NCBI GenBank assembly: GCA_009379995.1
Contig: WHSR01000003.1
Span: 74,324 to 138,323, forward strand
Direction of reading: 5' to 3'
DNA length: 64,000 nucleotides
Source: Streptosporangiales bacterium
Lineage (GTDB): Bacteria; Actinomycetota; Actinomycetes; Streptosporangiales; WHSR01
Shown here: piece by piece, positions 40,511-48,546 of the stretch
How positions within the stretch are numbered: position 1 is the first letter of the stretch
Layout of the letters: each line of letters starts with the position of its first letter
The notes under the pieces: model-generated
Database searches by the model: none
The model's input: the letters and a program-made list of their open reading frames with translations, nothing else
Told to the model about the DNA's origin: nothing
Position numbers and translations under genes: made by a program

Positions 40511-41305
40511 TCAGATCGGCGGCCAGGGCACGGCCGGCCAGTCGTCGGGAGGGTCCGGGAAGACGCCGGTTCGCAGCAGCCGCGACACCCGCTCCCGGGT
40601 CACGGCCACCTCCTCGCCGGTCAGCAGGCCGTCGAGGGCTTCGGCAAGCCGGCCGCCGTCGGCGAGGTCTTCGTCGAGCTGCCGCAGCGGTGGGACCACG
40701 TCGTCGGGCAGGCGGCGCCCGCGCCACTGCCACAGCACCGTACGGAGCTTGTCGTCGACCGAGAAGCAGACGCCGTGATCGACCCCGTACACGTGACCGC
40801 CACAGGTGGGCAGGAGATGGCCCCCCTTGCGGTCGGCGTTGTTCACCACCGCGTCGAAGACCGCCATCCGGCGCAGCCCAGGATCCTGGCTGCGCGCCAG
40901 CGCCAGGATGTCGGCGGTCTCGTCCACATCGATCCACAGCTGGCACATGCCCGGCCCGAACGGTCCGTCGCGGTAGACGGTCGGTGGCACGATGTGCCAG
41001 CCGGTGGCCTCGGACACGAGGAACGCCGCCACCTCTCGTCCGGCGAGCGTGCCCTCCGGGAAGTCCCACAGTGGCCGCTCCCCCGCGATGGGCTTGTAGA
41101 CGCAGGACGCGCTGATACCGTCCACCTCGATGGAGCAGAACAGGGTGGCGTTGGAAGCCTGCACGATGCGGCCCACCACCTCGATATCTCCGTCGCGCAG
41201 CAGCCGCAGCGCCTCGTCCATCCGCAGGATGACACGGTCGTCCATGCCGCGAGCGATGGGCACGCGCAGGCCGTCGTCCTGGGACTCGCCTGGCAGCACG
41301 GTCAT
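40511..41305 (-). CDS. SCO1664-family protein (kinase-like fold suspected)
   Basis: The 264-residue protein starts at ATG 41305, which overlaps the DUF3090 stop as ATGA. It matches the SCO1664 family, conserved in actinobacteria next to DUF3090 and an MSMEG_4193-type phosphatase. Sequence features ASCVYKPIAGERPLWDFPEG, VFDAVVNNADRKGGHLL and YGVDHGVCFS resemble the phosphatidylinositol 3/4-kinase-like or HipA-type kinase fold, with a Lys (YKP), catalytic-like Asn-Asn-Ala-Asp-Arg-Lys-Gly-Gly and Asp-His-Gly. That points to a phosphotransferase, but activity is unproven. It is the last gene of its three-gene unit. Confidence 0.82.
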   Translation of the reverse strand: MTVLPGESQDDGLRVPIARGMDDRVILRMDEALRLLRDGDIEVVGRIVQASNATLFCSIEVDGISASCVYKPIAGERPLWDFPEGTLAGREVAAFLVSEATGWHIVPPTVYRDGPFGPGMCQLWIDVDETADILALARSQDPGLRRMAVFDAVVNNADRKGGHLLPTCGGHVYGVDHGVCFSVDDKLRTVLWQWRGRRLPDDVVPPLRQLDEDLADGGRLAEALDGLLTGEEVAVTRERVSRLLRTGVFPDPPDDWPAVPWPPI

Positions 41306-41895
41306 GTGACCAGCGTCGAACGCCGTTGCCCGTTCTGCCGCGGGCAGATGTGGCCGTCCGGGTCCAGCGGTTGGCCGCAGAACGGGCAGGGCGGACGGCC
41401 TGCGGCAACGATCTTGAGGGCACGCTGCGCGAAGGCGCGCGCCTCCCCCGGCGTGATGCTCACCCGCAGCACGTCCGGGCCCTCCGTCACCTCGTCGGTG
41501 AACGGCTCGAACTCCTCTTCCTCCTGTCCTTCCTCCGCCTCCTCGGTCGCCGCCTGCGCCTCGATGACCACCCGCTCGTCCTCCGGGTCCCAGGCGAGAG
41601 CCATCGTCCCGACCCGGAACTCCTCGAGAATCGGCTGGTCCAAAGGCTCGTTGTCCTTGAGATCCGCAGGGGCGACAGCCGGCACCACCGCGGATCCCTC
41701 GCTGCGGCGCAGCACCTCGTCCAGCAGCTCCTCGATGCGCTGGGCGAGGCTGGCGACCTGGAACTTCTCCAGGGCGACGCTGGTCATCCGCCCGCTGCCA
41801 CGAGCCTGCAGGAAGAACGTCCGCTCGCCGGGCTGACCCACCGCTCCGGCGACGAACCTCTCCGGAGGGTCGTAGAAGAATACCTGACGGGGCAT
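41302..41895 (-). CDS. DUF3090 family protein
   Basis: The 197-residue protein begins QVFFYDPPERFVAGAVGQPGERTFFLQA after the Met-Pro-Arg start, and ends with CPFCGQPLDPDGHICPRQNG, a four-cysteine-type zinc ribbon. The middle is acidic and helical. Members are small actinobacterial proteins of unknown function, always beside the SCO1664-like gene and the phosphatase encoded upstream. It overlaps the SCO1664-like start by four bases and lies nine bases after the phosphatase stop. A tight functional link between the three is likely. Confidence 0.85.
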   Translation of the reverse strand: MPRQVFFYDPPERFVAGAVGQPGERTFFLQARGSGRMTSVALEKFQVASLAQRIEELLDEVLRRSEGSAVVPAVAPADLKDNEPLDQPILEEFRVGTMALAWDPEDERVVIEAQAATEEAEEGQEEEEFEPFTDEVTEGPDVLRVSITPGEARAFAQRALKIVAAGRPPCPFCGQPLDPDGHICPRQNGQRRSTLVT

Positions 41896-41904
41896 ACGCC
41901 GACC

Positions 41905-42618
41905 CTATGCGCTTCCCGATCCGCCGCCGACAACGGCGTCGCTCTCGCGTTTCTTGGACCGTCGGAGGGTCCACCGCCGACGAGGCGTCTCCCCCGGCGG
42001 GACGAGATCGTCGACCCCGCCTCCGGTGTCGTTGAGGCGGACCAGAAACGGCCGCAGGTCCGTGTAACGGATGACGGTGAGCGAGCACGGATCGACCTGG
42101 ATCCGCTGGAAGAGGTCGAGGTGCAGACCCAGGGCGTCGGCCACGATCGCCTTGATGACGTCTCCGTGGGTGCAGACGAGGTACGTACCGCCGCTCGCAC
42201 GCACGTTCCAGTCGCGGATGGCGCTGACCGCTCGATGCTGGGTGTCGCGCAGTGATTCGCCGCGTTCACCCGGGAAGGTCGCGGCGCTCGGATGGGCCTG
42301 GACGACCTGCCACAGCTTCTCCTTGGCGAGCTTGTTCAGCCGCTGGCCGGTCCAGTCACCGTACCGGCACTCCCCCACGCGCTCGTCCGCGGTCACCGTC
42401 GTGCCCTCCCGCTCGGCGACGATCGCCTCCGCCGTCTCCCGACACCGCTCGAGGGGGCTCGTCACCACCGAGGCGAGCGGCACCCGAGACAGCCGGCGGG
42501 CGAGGGCGGCCGCCTGGTCCCGGCCACGCCCGTCAAGGTGTACGCCGGGGGTCCAGCCGGCGAGGACGGGCCCGGTCATCGCGGTGAGGCCATGTCGGAC
42601 GAGGATCACGGTTGCCAC
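41905..42618 (-). CDS. MSMEG_4193-type phosphoglycerate mutase-like phosphatase
   Basis: The 237-residue protein is a histidine phosphatase. Arg8, His9 and Gly10 (LVRHGLT) form the catalytic RHG motif. The second His region is VCTHGDVIKAI, and ECRYGDWTGQ gives the acid. It heads a unit with DUF3090 and the SCO1664-like gene. The family named after MSMEG_4193 is annotated as a putative phosphomutase or phosphatase. GTG 42618 has no clear ribosome site; TAGAGT ends about seven bases earlier on its strand, so the message may be leaderless. It is divergent to corA at 42683. Confidence 0.88.
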   Translation of the reverse strand: MATVILVRHGLTAMTGPVLAGWTPGVHLDGRGRDQAAALARRLSRVPLASVVTSPLERCRETAEAIVAEREGTTVTADERVGECRYGDWTGQRLNKLAKEKLWQVVQAHPSAATFPGERGESLRDTQHRAVSAIRDWNVRASGGTYLVCTHGDVIKAIVADALGLHLDLFQRIQVDPCSLTVIRYTDLRPFLVRLNDTGGGVDDLVPPGETPRRRWTLRRSKKRESDAVVGGGSGSA

Positions 42619-42682
42619 GTCTCGTCACTCTACGTGCGTCGAGATGTCTATGTGCCGCCAACTCGTGGGGACAATACCGGTT

Positions 42683-43657
42683 GTGATCGTCGACTGCGCC
42701 ATCTACCACGAGGGCCGGCGCGAGGACGTACCCGGCGGCCTCGGCGACGCGTTCACCCGCGCTCGCGCGGACCCCGACGCGTTCATCTGGATCGGCCTGC
42801 ACGAGCCGAGCACCAGCGAGTTCGACCTCGTCGCGAAGGAATTCGATCTGCACCCGCTGGCCGTGGAGGACGCGGTGCATGCCCACCAGCGGCCGAAGCT
42901 CGAGCGGTACGGCGACTCGCTGTTCGCGGTCCTCAAGACGCTGCGGTACGTCGAGTCGACCTCCGACATCGAGACCGGGGAGATCATGTTGTTCCTCGGC
43001 GAGGGCTTCGTCCTCACCGTCCGGCACGGCGGCGGCAGCCCGCTCGGCGCGATCCGCGCCCGGCTCGAGGGCGACAAGAAGATGCTGGCTCTCGGGCCGA
43101 GCGCGGTCCTCTACGCCATCTGCGACGAGGTGGTGGACACCTACGAGGCCATCGCCCGCGAGGTCGAGGCGGACATCGCCGAGGTCGAGCAACGGGTGTT
43201 CTCCCCCGAACGGACCAACGACGCCGAGAGCATCTACGCCCTCAAGCGGGAGGTCATCGAGTTCCGGCGGGCGGTCCTTCCCCTCGTCGAGCCGATGCGC
43301 CTGCTCACCAACGCCGGGTTGCCGGAGATCCACCCGGAGACGCGGCCGTTCTTTCGAGACGTGTCCGACCACGTGCTGCGCGTCTCGGGCGACGTCGCCG
43401 CCTTCGACGACCTGCTTACCTCAGTGCTCAACGCCAACCTGGCCCAGGTGAGCGTGCGGCAGAACGAGGACATGCGCCGCATCTCGGCGTGGGTGGCGAT
43501 CGTCGCGGTGCCGACCATGGTCGCCGGCATCTACGGGATGAACTTCGACCACATGCCCGAGCTGAGGTGGAGGTTCGGCTATCCCCTGGTGATCCTCGTC
43601 ATGGTCGTCGCCTGCACGGCCCTCTACCGGCTCTTCCGGAGAAGCGGTTGGCTGTGA
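42683..43657 (+). CDS. corA: CorA-family magnesium/cobalt transporter
   Basis: The 324-residue protein has a large cytoplasmic domain rich in Glu and Asp (LHPLAVEDAVHAHQRPKLERY) and two C-terminal membrane helices that end with the Gly-Met-Asn motif in IYGMNFDHMPEL, which forms the selectivity loop. It should carry magnesium, possibly cobalt or nickel. The start is GTG 42683. GACAAT ends about eight bases earlier, so the message may be leaderless. Its stop codon at 43655-43657 is directly followed by the stop of the convergent DHDPS-like gene at 43658. Gene symbol is by family, not by proven ion. Confidence 0.9.
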   Translation: MIVDCAIYHEGRREDVPGGLGDAFTRARADPDAFIWIGLHEPSTSEFDLVAKEFDLHPLAVEDAVHAHQRPKLERYGDSLFAVLKTLRYVESTSDIETGEIMLFLGEGFVLTVRHGGGSPLGAIRARLEGDKKMLALGPSAVLYAICDEVVDTYEAIAREVEADIAEVEQRVFSPERTNDAESIYALKREVIEFRRAVLPLVEPMRLLTNAGLPEIHPETRPFFRDVSDHVLRVSGDVAAFDDLLTSVLNANLAQVSVRQNEDMRRISAWVAIVAVPTMVAGIYGMNFDHMPELRWRFGYPLVILVMVVACTALYRLFRRSGWL

Positions 43658-44422
43658 TCAAAGGCGGCAGACCGGCGAGGTGCCGTACTTGTCGGCCACC
43701 AGCCGCTTGAGCCCCTCCGGGAAGTCGGCGCGGGCCGCGAGGTGCGGGCCGATAAGCGCGCGTTGCGCCTCGGCGTCTCCGGCGAACGCCCGGATGGCGA
43801 GCTCGGGCTCGGCGTTGGCGACCGCCAGGATCGAGCCCCGGCAGCCCAGTGCCCCGGCCGCGAAGGCCATCACGGCCGAGCCGTTGTAGATCGGTATCTC
43901 CAGCTCGGCCAGCTCCTTGAGGAGCCGCTCCGGGTCGGCGGCGGAATCCTTGACGCCTCGGACCGGCAGCTTCGCCAGCGTCTCGACGTCGATGCCCGGG
44001 GCCGAGGACCGCGGAAAGTGGTAGGCGAGCACCGGCACGTCCCCCGCCGCGTCCAGCACCGCCGCGTAGTAGTCGCCGAGCCGACGCGATCCCGGGGGTG
44101 AGAGCGCGAGGACGCCGTCCGCGCCGTGCTCGCAGGCGTCCGACGTCTGGGCGGCGGCCTGGCGCGCCGAGGACGCACCCGTACCGGCGAGAACCGGCAC
44201 GTCCGACGGCACCTCCGACCGCACGGCCTCCAGCAGCGCGATCCGCTCCTTGGCCGAAAGGGACCCGGCCTCACCGGTCGATCCGGCCACCAGCACGGCC
44301 CGCATGCCGTCGTCGACAAGACGCTTGGCGTGCAGCGCGCTCGCCTTGGCGTCGACCTCGCCGGCACTGTCGAAGAGCGTCACCAGCGCGACGCCGACCC
44401 CGGTGAACAGTGGATCAGCCAT
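43658..44422 (-). CDS. Dihydrodipicolinate synthase/N-acetylneuraminate lyase family protein
   Basis: The 254-residue protein belongs to the DHDPS/NAL superfamily of class I aldolases. It has GSTGE at 47-51 in place of GTTGE, the catalytic Tyr134 (VLAYHFPRSS) and the Schiff-base Lys158 (GVKDSAAD). Being shorter than DapA (about 290-300) and lacking DapA-specific features, it more likely acts on a keto-acid of unknown type. It overlaps the upstream SseB-like gene by eight bases and ends abutting the corA stop. The pyruvate-derived substrate cannot be predicted. Confidence 0.85.
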   Translation of the reverse strand: MADPLFTGVGVALVTLFDSAGEVDAKASALHAKRLVDDGMRAVLVAGSTGEAGSLSAKERIALLEAVRSEVPSDVPVLAGTGASSARQAAAQTSDACEHGADGVLALSPPGSRRLGDYYAAVLDAAGDVPVLAYHFPRSSAPGIDVETLAKLPVRGVKDSAADPERLLKELAELEIPIYNGSAVMAFAAGALGCRGSILAVANAEPELAIRAFAGDAEAQRALIGPHLAARADFPEGLKRLVADKYGTSPVCRL

Positions 44423-44798
44423 GAACGTCCCTCTCCCTCCCTATCGCCCGGATGGTGTCGGGGGAAACCGCCACTCCGTGGTCGCTGCCGGGGTTGATGG
44501 CCAGCCATAGCTCGCCTTCGGCCGGCCAGACGGCGCTCAGCTCGGAACCGCTGAGCGCCACCGAGTCCTCGGCGTCGATCCCGGAGTCCGCGAGCCGCTG
44601 CTCGGAGCTGAACGCCACGACGTAGCGGGTGCCCTCCTCCTCGACGAACGGCAGCTGCAGATCGGCGTCGGCCGGCTCCAGCTGCGGCACGACCACCTCG
44701 CCGTGCGCCAGAGCGTGCACGAAGCCGTCCTGGTCGTCCTGCTCCCGCAGGGCTGTCAGCGCGGCGTCGAGGTCGGCGATGGGGTTATCGGCGGCCAT
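44415..44798 (-). CDS. SseB family protein
   Basis: The 127-residue protein matches the SseB fold: AALTALREQDDQDGFVHALAHGEVVVP, then EEEGTRYVVAFSSEQRL and LWLAINPGSDHGVAVSPDTIRAI. SseB-like proteins are often of unknown role and lie in varied contexts. It is part of the minus-strand unit methyltransferase, LLM oxidoreductase, UppP, SseB, DHDPS-like, following UppP by 10 bases. No secretion signal is evident, so it is likely cytosolic here. Function unknown. Confidence 0.82.
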   Translation of the reverse strand: MAADNPIADLDAALTALREQDDQDGFVHALAHGEVVVPQLEPADADLQLPFVEEEGTRYVVAFSSEQRLADSGIDAEDSVALSGSELSAVWPAEGELWLAINPGSDHGVAVSPDTIRAIGRERDVHG

Positions 44799-44808
44799 GG
44801 GGCAGACC

Positions 44809-45633
44809 CTACCCCGTGGCGGCGATCACGCCGGTGCTCAGCAGCCCGATGATGAGCCCGCCCAATGCGACCCGGTAGACGACGAACACCATGGTCGAGT
44901 GGCGGGCGAGGAACCTGAGCAGCCAGGCGATCGATGCGTATCCCACGACAAAGGCAAGCACCGTGGCGACCGCCGTGGGCAGGATCCCCGGCACGTTCGC
45001 GCCACCGATCTCCGGCAGCTCGAACAGGCCGGACAGGACGACCGCCGGGACCGACAGCAAGAACGAGTAACGGGCCGCGGACTCCCGGGTGTACCCGAGA
45101 AACAGGCCGCCGGTGATGGTCGCCCCGGATCTGGACACTCCCGGGATGAGCGCGAGCGCCTGGAACGCGCCGATGATCAGGCCGTCGCGGAGGTTGATGT
45201 GGTTGAGATCACGCTTCTGCCGGCCCATCCGGTCGGCGGCCAGAAGCAGGAGGCCGAGCCCGATCAGGGCGCCGGAGATCAGCCACAGGTTGCGCGCCCC
45301 GGTCTCGATCTGGTCCTTGAACGTCACGCCGCAGATCCCGATCGGGATCGTGCCGAGGCCGATGTACCAGCCCATCCGGGCGTCGAGATCACGGCGTAGC
45401 CCCGGGGTCCAGAGGCTGCGCAGCCAGGTCCACGCGATGCGCACGATGTCCCGCCAGAAGTACGCGAGCACCGCCGTCATCGTGCCGAGCTGGGTGACCG
45501 CCGTGAACGCCGCGCCCGGGTCCCGCCATCCGGCGAACGCGGGGACCACCCGCAGGTGCGCCGTGCTCGAGATCGGCAGGAACTCAGTCAATCCCTGGAC
45601 GATCCCGAGCACGGCAGCCTGGAAGGTGTTCAC
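44809..45633 (-). CDS. uppP: Undecaprenyl-diphosphate phosphatase
   Basis: UppP (BacA) dephosphorylates undecaprenyl diphosphate, recycling the lipid carrier for cell-wall synthesis at the membrane. The 274-residue protein starts at GTG 45633 with GGAG eight bases upstream (a longer frame upstream runs into the LLM gene). Signature motifs are [14 protein letters not shown] near the N-terminus and [10 protein letters not shown] in the middle, with about eight hydrophobic segments. It follows the LLM gene by 28 bases. Loss or overexpression of the family can alter bacitracin sensitivity. Here no resistance context is visible. Confidence 0.93.
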   Translation of the reverse strand: MNTFQAAVLGIVQGLTEFLPISSTAHLRVVPAFAGWRDPGAAFTAVTQLGTMTAVLAYFWRDIVRIAWTWLRSLWTPGLRRDLDARMGWYIGLGTIPIGICGVTFKDQIETGARNLWLISGALIGLGLLLLAADRMGRQKRDLNHINLRDGLIIGAFQALALIPGVSRSGATITGGLFLGYTRESAARYSFLLSVPAVVLSGLFELPEIGGANVPGILPTAVATVLAFVVGYASIAWLLRFLARHSTMVFVVYRVALGGLIIGLLSTGVIAATG

Positions 45634-45661
45634 GGTGCGGACTCCTCGCTTGGTAAAGGCC

Positions 45662-46711
45662 TCAGTCGCCGACGCCGGCCCGATCGAGTGCCTCGGCGGC
45701 GGCACGTAGCGTAGCGAGCCGTTGGTCGTACGCGGGCGCGTGTGCCGCAATCGCCAGCATGCCGACCCCGGCGTCGGCGTAGGCCCTCATCCGGTCAGCC
45801 ATCCGGTCGACCGGGCCGAGTAGCGAGGTCTTGTCGATGAAGTCCACCGGAACCGCGGCCATCGCGCCCTGGTAGTCCTTGGCCAGATACTTGTCCTGGA
45901 TCTCGGCCGCCTCGCGCTCGTAGCCCATTCGGCAGGCGAGCGCGTTGTAGAAGTTCTGCTCCCGGCTGCCCATGCCGCCGACGTACAGGGCGGAGTGCCC
46001 CCGGAGCACGTCGGCGCACGCGTCGACGTCGTCGCCCAGCACGGTGGGAGCCGTCGCCACGACGTCGAAGTCGTCCATCTGTTTGCCGGCCCGCTCCCGA
46101 CCGGAACGGATCTGGGAGAGCAGCTCGTCCCCGTGTTCCGGTGAGAAGAAGATCGCCAGCCAGCCGTCGGCGATCTCGCCGGTCAGCTCGAGATTCCTCG
46201 GCCCGATCGCGGCCAGGTAGAGGGGGATGTGCTCCCGCGCCGGGTGCACGATGAGCTTCAGCGGCTTACCCGGCCCGTCCGGAAGCGGCAGCTGGTAGTG
46301 CCGGCCGTGGAAGCTCACCCGCTCGCGGCTCAGGGCCATCCGGACGATCTCCACGTACTCCCGGGTGCGCTCCAGCGGCGCGGCGAACCGGACCCCGTAC
46401 CAGCCCTCGGACACCTGAGGACCGGACACCCCGAGTCCGAGCCGGAAACGTCCGCCGGTGAGGGTGTCCAGGGTGGCCGCGGTCATCGCGGTCATGGTCG
46501 GCGCCCGGGCCGGGATCTGGAAGATGGCGGCGAGCAGGTCGATGCGACTGGTTTGCGCGCCCACCCAGGCGAGCACGGTGGTCGCGTCGGAGCCGTACGC
46601 CTCGGCCGCCAGCGCCACCGAGTACCCGAGACGCTCGGCCTCCTGGGCGAGCCGAACGTTCTCCGCGTCGTTGCCCGCACCCCAGTAGCCGAGATTGACG
46701 CCGAGTCGCAT
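45662..46711 (-). CDS. LLM-class F420-dependent oxidoreductase
   Basis: The 349-residue protein is a luciferase-like TIM barrel of the F420-dependent class. It begins [26 protein letters not shown] and has the typical [32 protein letters not shown] segment, which includes the region that binds the deazaflavin. [23 protein letters not shown] is diagnostic of the family. Mycobacterial relatives participate in cofactor F420 chemistry, but the substrate here is unknown. It follows the methyltransferase gene by 44 bases and precedes uppP. ATG 46711 is the first Met matching the family. Confidence 0.88.
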   Translation of the reverse strand: MRLGVNLGYWGAGNDAENVRLAQEAERLGYSVALAAEAYGSDATTVLAWVGAQTSRIDLLAAIFQIPARAPTMTAMTAATLDTLTGGRFRLGLGVSGPQVSEGWYGVRFAAPLERTREYVEIVRMALSRERVSFHGRHYQLPLPDGPGKPLKLIVHPAREHIPLYLAAIGPRNLELTGEIADGWLAIFFSPEHGDELLSQIRSGRERAGKQMDDFDVVATAPTVLGDDVDACADVLRGHSALYVGGMGSREQNFYNALACRMGYEREAAEIQDKYLAKDYQGAMAAVPVDFIDKTSLLGPVDRMADRMRAYADAGVGMLAIAAHAPAYDQRLATLRAAAEALDRAGVGD

Positions 46712-46755
46712 CGCTGAGCTCCTTCCGCGGTGGTCGTACCGGGATCCCAATGGTG

Positions 46756-47448
46756 TCAGCCGGGGCCTTCGCCGCTACCGCCCGCCCTCTCGAAGAGGAG
46801 GTGCCAATGGTGCGAGCCCGGCCGCCCATGTGGCTCGTCGAACGCGGCGAGGAGCGCGAGGCCGTCGTGCAGCCGGAGCATGTCGCCGGCGTCGCAGTAG
46901 ACGTGCGGATGGATCTTGTCGTCCGCGGCGTCGGGCTGCACCCACGTGTTGCGGCTCACCTCGACGCCTCTGCCGTGGTCGGAATTGCGTTTCGACAGCA
47001 TCGTGGCCTGGTAGACGCCACCGGGTCGGAGGACCCGGATGACCTCGGCTGCCGCCGTCCGGACGAGCCTTTCGTCGCCGTGGTAGACGACGTTCCAGGC
47101 GAGCACGTAGTCGAAGCTCCCGTCAGCGAACGGCAGCGCATCGAAGCTGCCGACCAGGAACGTGACGTCGAGCGCGGATTCCATGGCCCGGCGACGCGCG
47201 TGATCAACCCCGGCCGTGCTCCGGTCCATCGCGGTGCAGTCGAAACCCTGGGCGGCGAGAAACAGCGAGTGCCGGCCTACCCCGCAGCCCAGGTCGAGCG
47301 TGCGGCGGGCCCCGCGCTCCGTCAGCAACTGCACGGTCTGGGCCACCCAGGGCTCCGGGCTGCTCCAGGCCGCACGGGAATCCAGGTCTCGCCACTGCTC
47401 GTCCCAGTGCAGGTACGCCGTCGAGCCCCCCTGATCGCTTCCTGACAC
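46756..47448 (-). CDS. Class I SAM-dependent methyltransferase
   Basis: The 230-residue protein is a small-molecule-type methyltransferase. Motif I is LDLGCGVGRHSLFLAAQG, motif II FLVGSFDALPFADGSFDYVLA, and motif III EVIRVLRPGGVYQATML. Start GTG 47448 (VSGSDQGG) is chosen because GGGGAGG precedes it at a good distance. ATG 47472 would add eight residues. The target is unknown. It is divergent from the aldo-keto reductase at 47539, with a 90-base shared control region, and is the first gene of the unit that includes LLM, UppP, SseB and DHDPS-like genes. Confidence 0.88.
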   Translation of the reverse strand: MSGSDQGGSTAYLHWDEQWRDLDSRAAWSSPEPWVAQTVQLLTERGARRTLDLGCGVGRHSLFLAAQGFDCTAMDRSTAGVDHARRRAMESALDVTFLVGSFDALPFADGSFDYVLAWNVVYHGDERLVRTAAAEVIRVLRPGGVYQATMLSKRNSDHGRGVEVSRNTWVQPDAADDKIHPHVYCDAGDMLRLHDGLALLAAFDEPHGRPGSHHWHLLFERAGGSGEGPG

Positions 47449-47538
47449 GCGCGACACCTCCCCTGGCAGCATCGCAGAGCCCGCCCTGTCCTGGCATGAT
47501 GCACTGCACAACAACCAGGGCATCGGGCGCGGAGGGAC

Positions 47539-48513
47539 ATGGAGCAGCGGCATCTGGGACGTTCCGGGTTGTCGGTCTCCCGGCTGGGTCTCGGCACCAT
47601 GACGTGGGGCCGGGACACCCCAGAGGACGACGCCTGCGCTCAGCTGACCGCCTTCGTGGACGCCGGTGGGACGCTCGTGGATACCGCCGACGCATACGCC
47701 GGCGGGTACAGCGAACGCGTCCTCGGCAAGCTGCTCGGCGACGTGGTACCCCGCACGGATCTGGTTCTCGCGACCAGGACGGCCATCGACCGGCGGGACG
47801 GGCGTCCCGCGTCCCGCCGCCACCTGCTCGACTCCCTCGACGCCTCACTCCACCGCCTCGGCACCGACCACGTCGACGTGTGGCAGCTGCACACCTGGGA
47901 CCCGGCCACCCCCCTCGAGGAGACGCTGTCGGTGCTCGACGAGGCGGTGGCGAGCGGCAGAGCCCGGTACGTCGGGGTGTCGTACTACGCGGGATGGCAG
48001 CTGGCCAGGGCGGCGACCTGGCAGCTCGCCTGGCCGGGCCGATCCCCGCTGATCTCGGCGCAGGTGGAGTACTCCCTGCTGCAGCGGGCCGTGGAAGGGG
48101 ACGTGGTCCCGGCCGCCCGCGACCTCGGCACGGGCATCCTCGCCTGCTCGCCGCTGGGCGGCGGGGTGCTCACCGGCAAGTACCGCGGCGGCATCCCGGC
48201 CGACTCCCGTGGAGCGGCGCCCCACTTCGCGGCGTCGATCCAGCCGTACCTGAACGAGCGCTCCCGCAGGATCGTCGAGTCGGTGGCGACCGCCGCGGAA
48301 GGGCTGGGTGTCTCACCACTCGCTGTGGCCCTGTGCTGGGCTCGCGACCGGCCAGGCGTCGGCGCCGCGGTCGTGGGCGCGCGAACCACGGCTCAGCTGC
48401 TGGGGATCCTGGAGGCCGAGGAGACGACCCTGCCCCAGGAGATCGGCGCCGCCCTGGACGACGTCTCCACACCTCCGACCGAATATCCAGAGCCAGACGA
48501 GAGCCTCGGCTGA
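47539..48513 (+). CDS. Aldo/keto reductase with Arg replacing the catalytic lysine
   Basis: The 324-residue TIM-barrel protein is an aldo/keto reductase close to actinobacterial members with an N-terminus MEQRHLGRSGLSVSRLGLGT. The catalytic tetrad is Asp48 (VDTADAY), Tyr53, position 80 and His118 (WQLHTW). Position 80 is usually Lys but reads Arg (AGG) here (VLATRTAIDRR). The NADPH-binding C-terminal segment, GAAVVGARTTAQL, is intact. Loss of the lysine usually cuts the reductase rate strongly, so the protein may have altered activity or another role. Substrate unknown. It precedes the RecD-like helicase gene on the same strand. Confidence 0.9.
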   Translation: MEQRHLGRSGLSVSRLGLGTMTWGRDTPEDDACAQLTAFVDAGGTLVDTADAYAGGYSERVLGKLLGDVVPRTDLVLATRTAIDRRDGRPASRRHLLDSLDASLHRLGTDHVDVWQLHTWDPATPLEETLSVLDEAVASGRARYVGVSYYAGWQLARAATWQLAWPGRSPLISAQVEYSLLQRAVEGDVVPAARDLGTGILACSPLGGGVLTGKYRGGIPADSRGAAPHFAASIQPYLNERSRRIVESVATAAEGLGVSPLAVALCWARDRPGVGAAVVGARTTAQLLGILEAEETTLPQEIGAALDDVSTPPTEYPEPDESLG

Positions 48514-48546
48514 TAGAGAGCCCGCATTCGCGTACGCTGTCGGCCG

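Noticed and set aside
40511-42088. A 525-codon open frame across the SCO1664-like, DUF3090 and phosphatase genes
   Set aside because: Only the part from ATG 41305 matches a family; the upstream section lies in the wrong frame of real genes.
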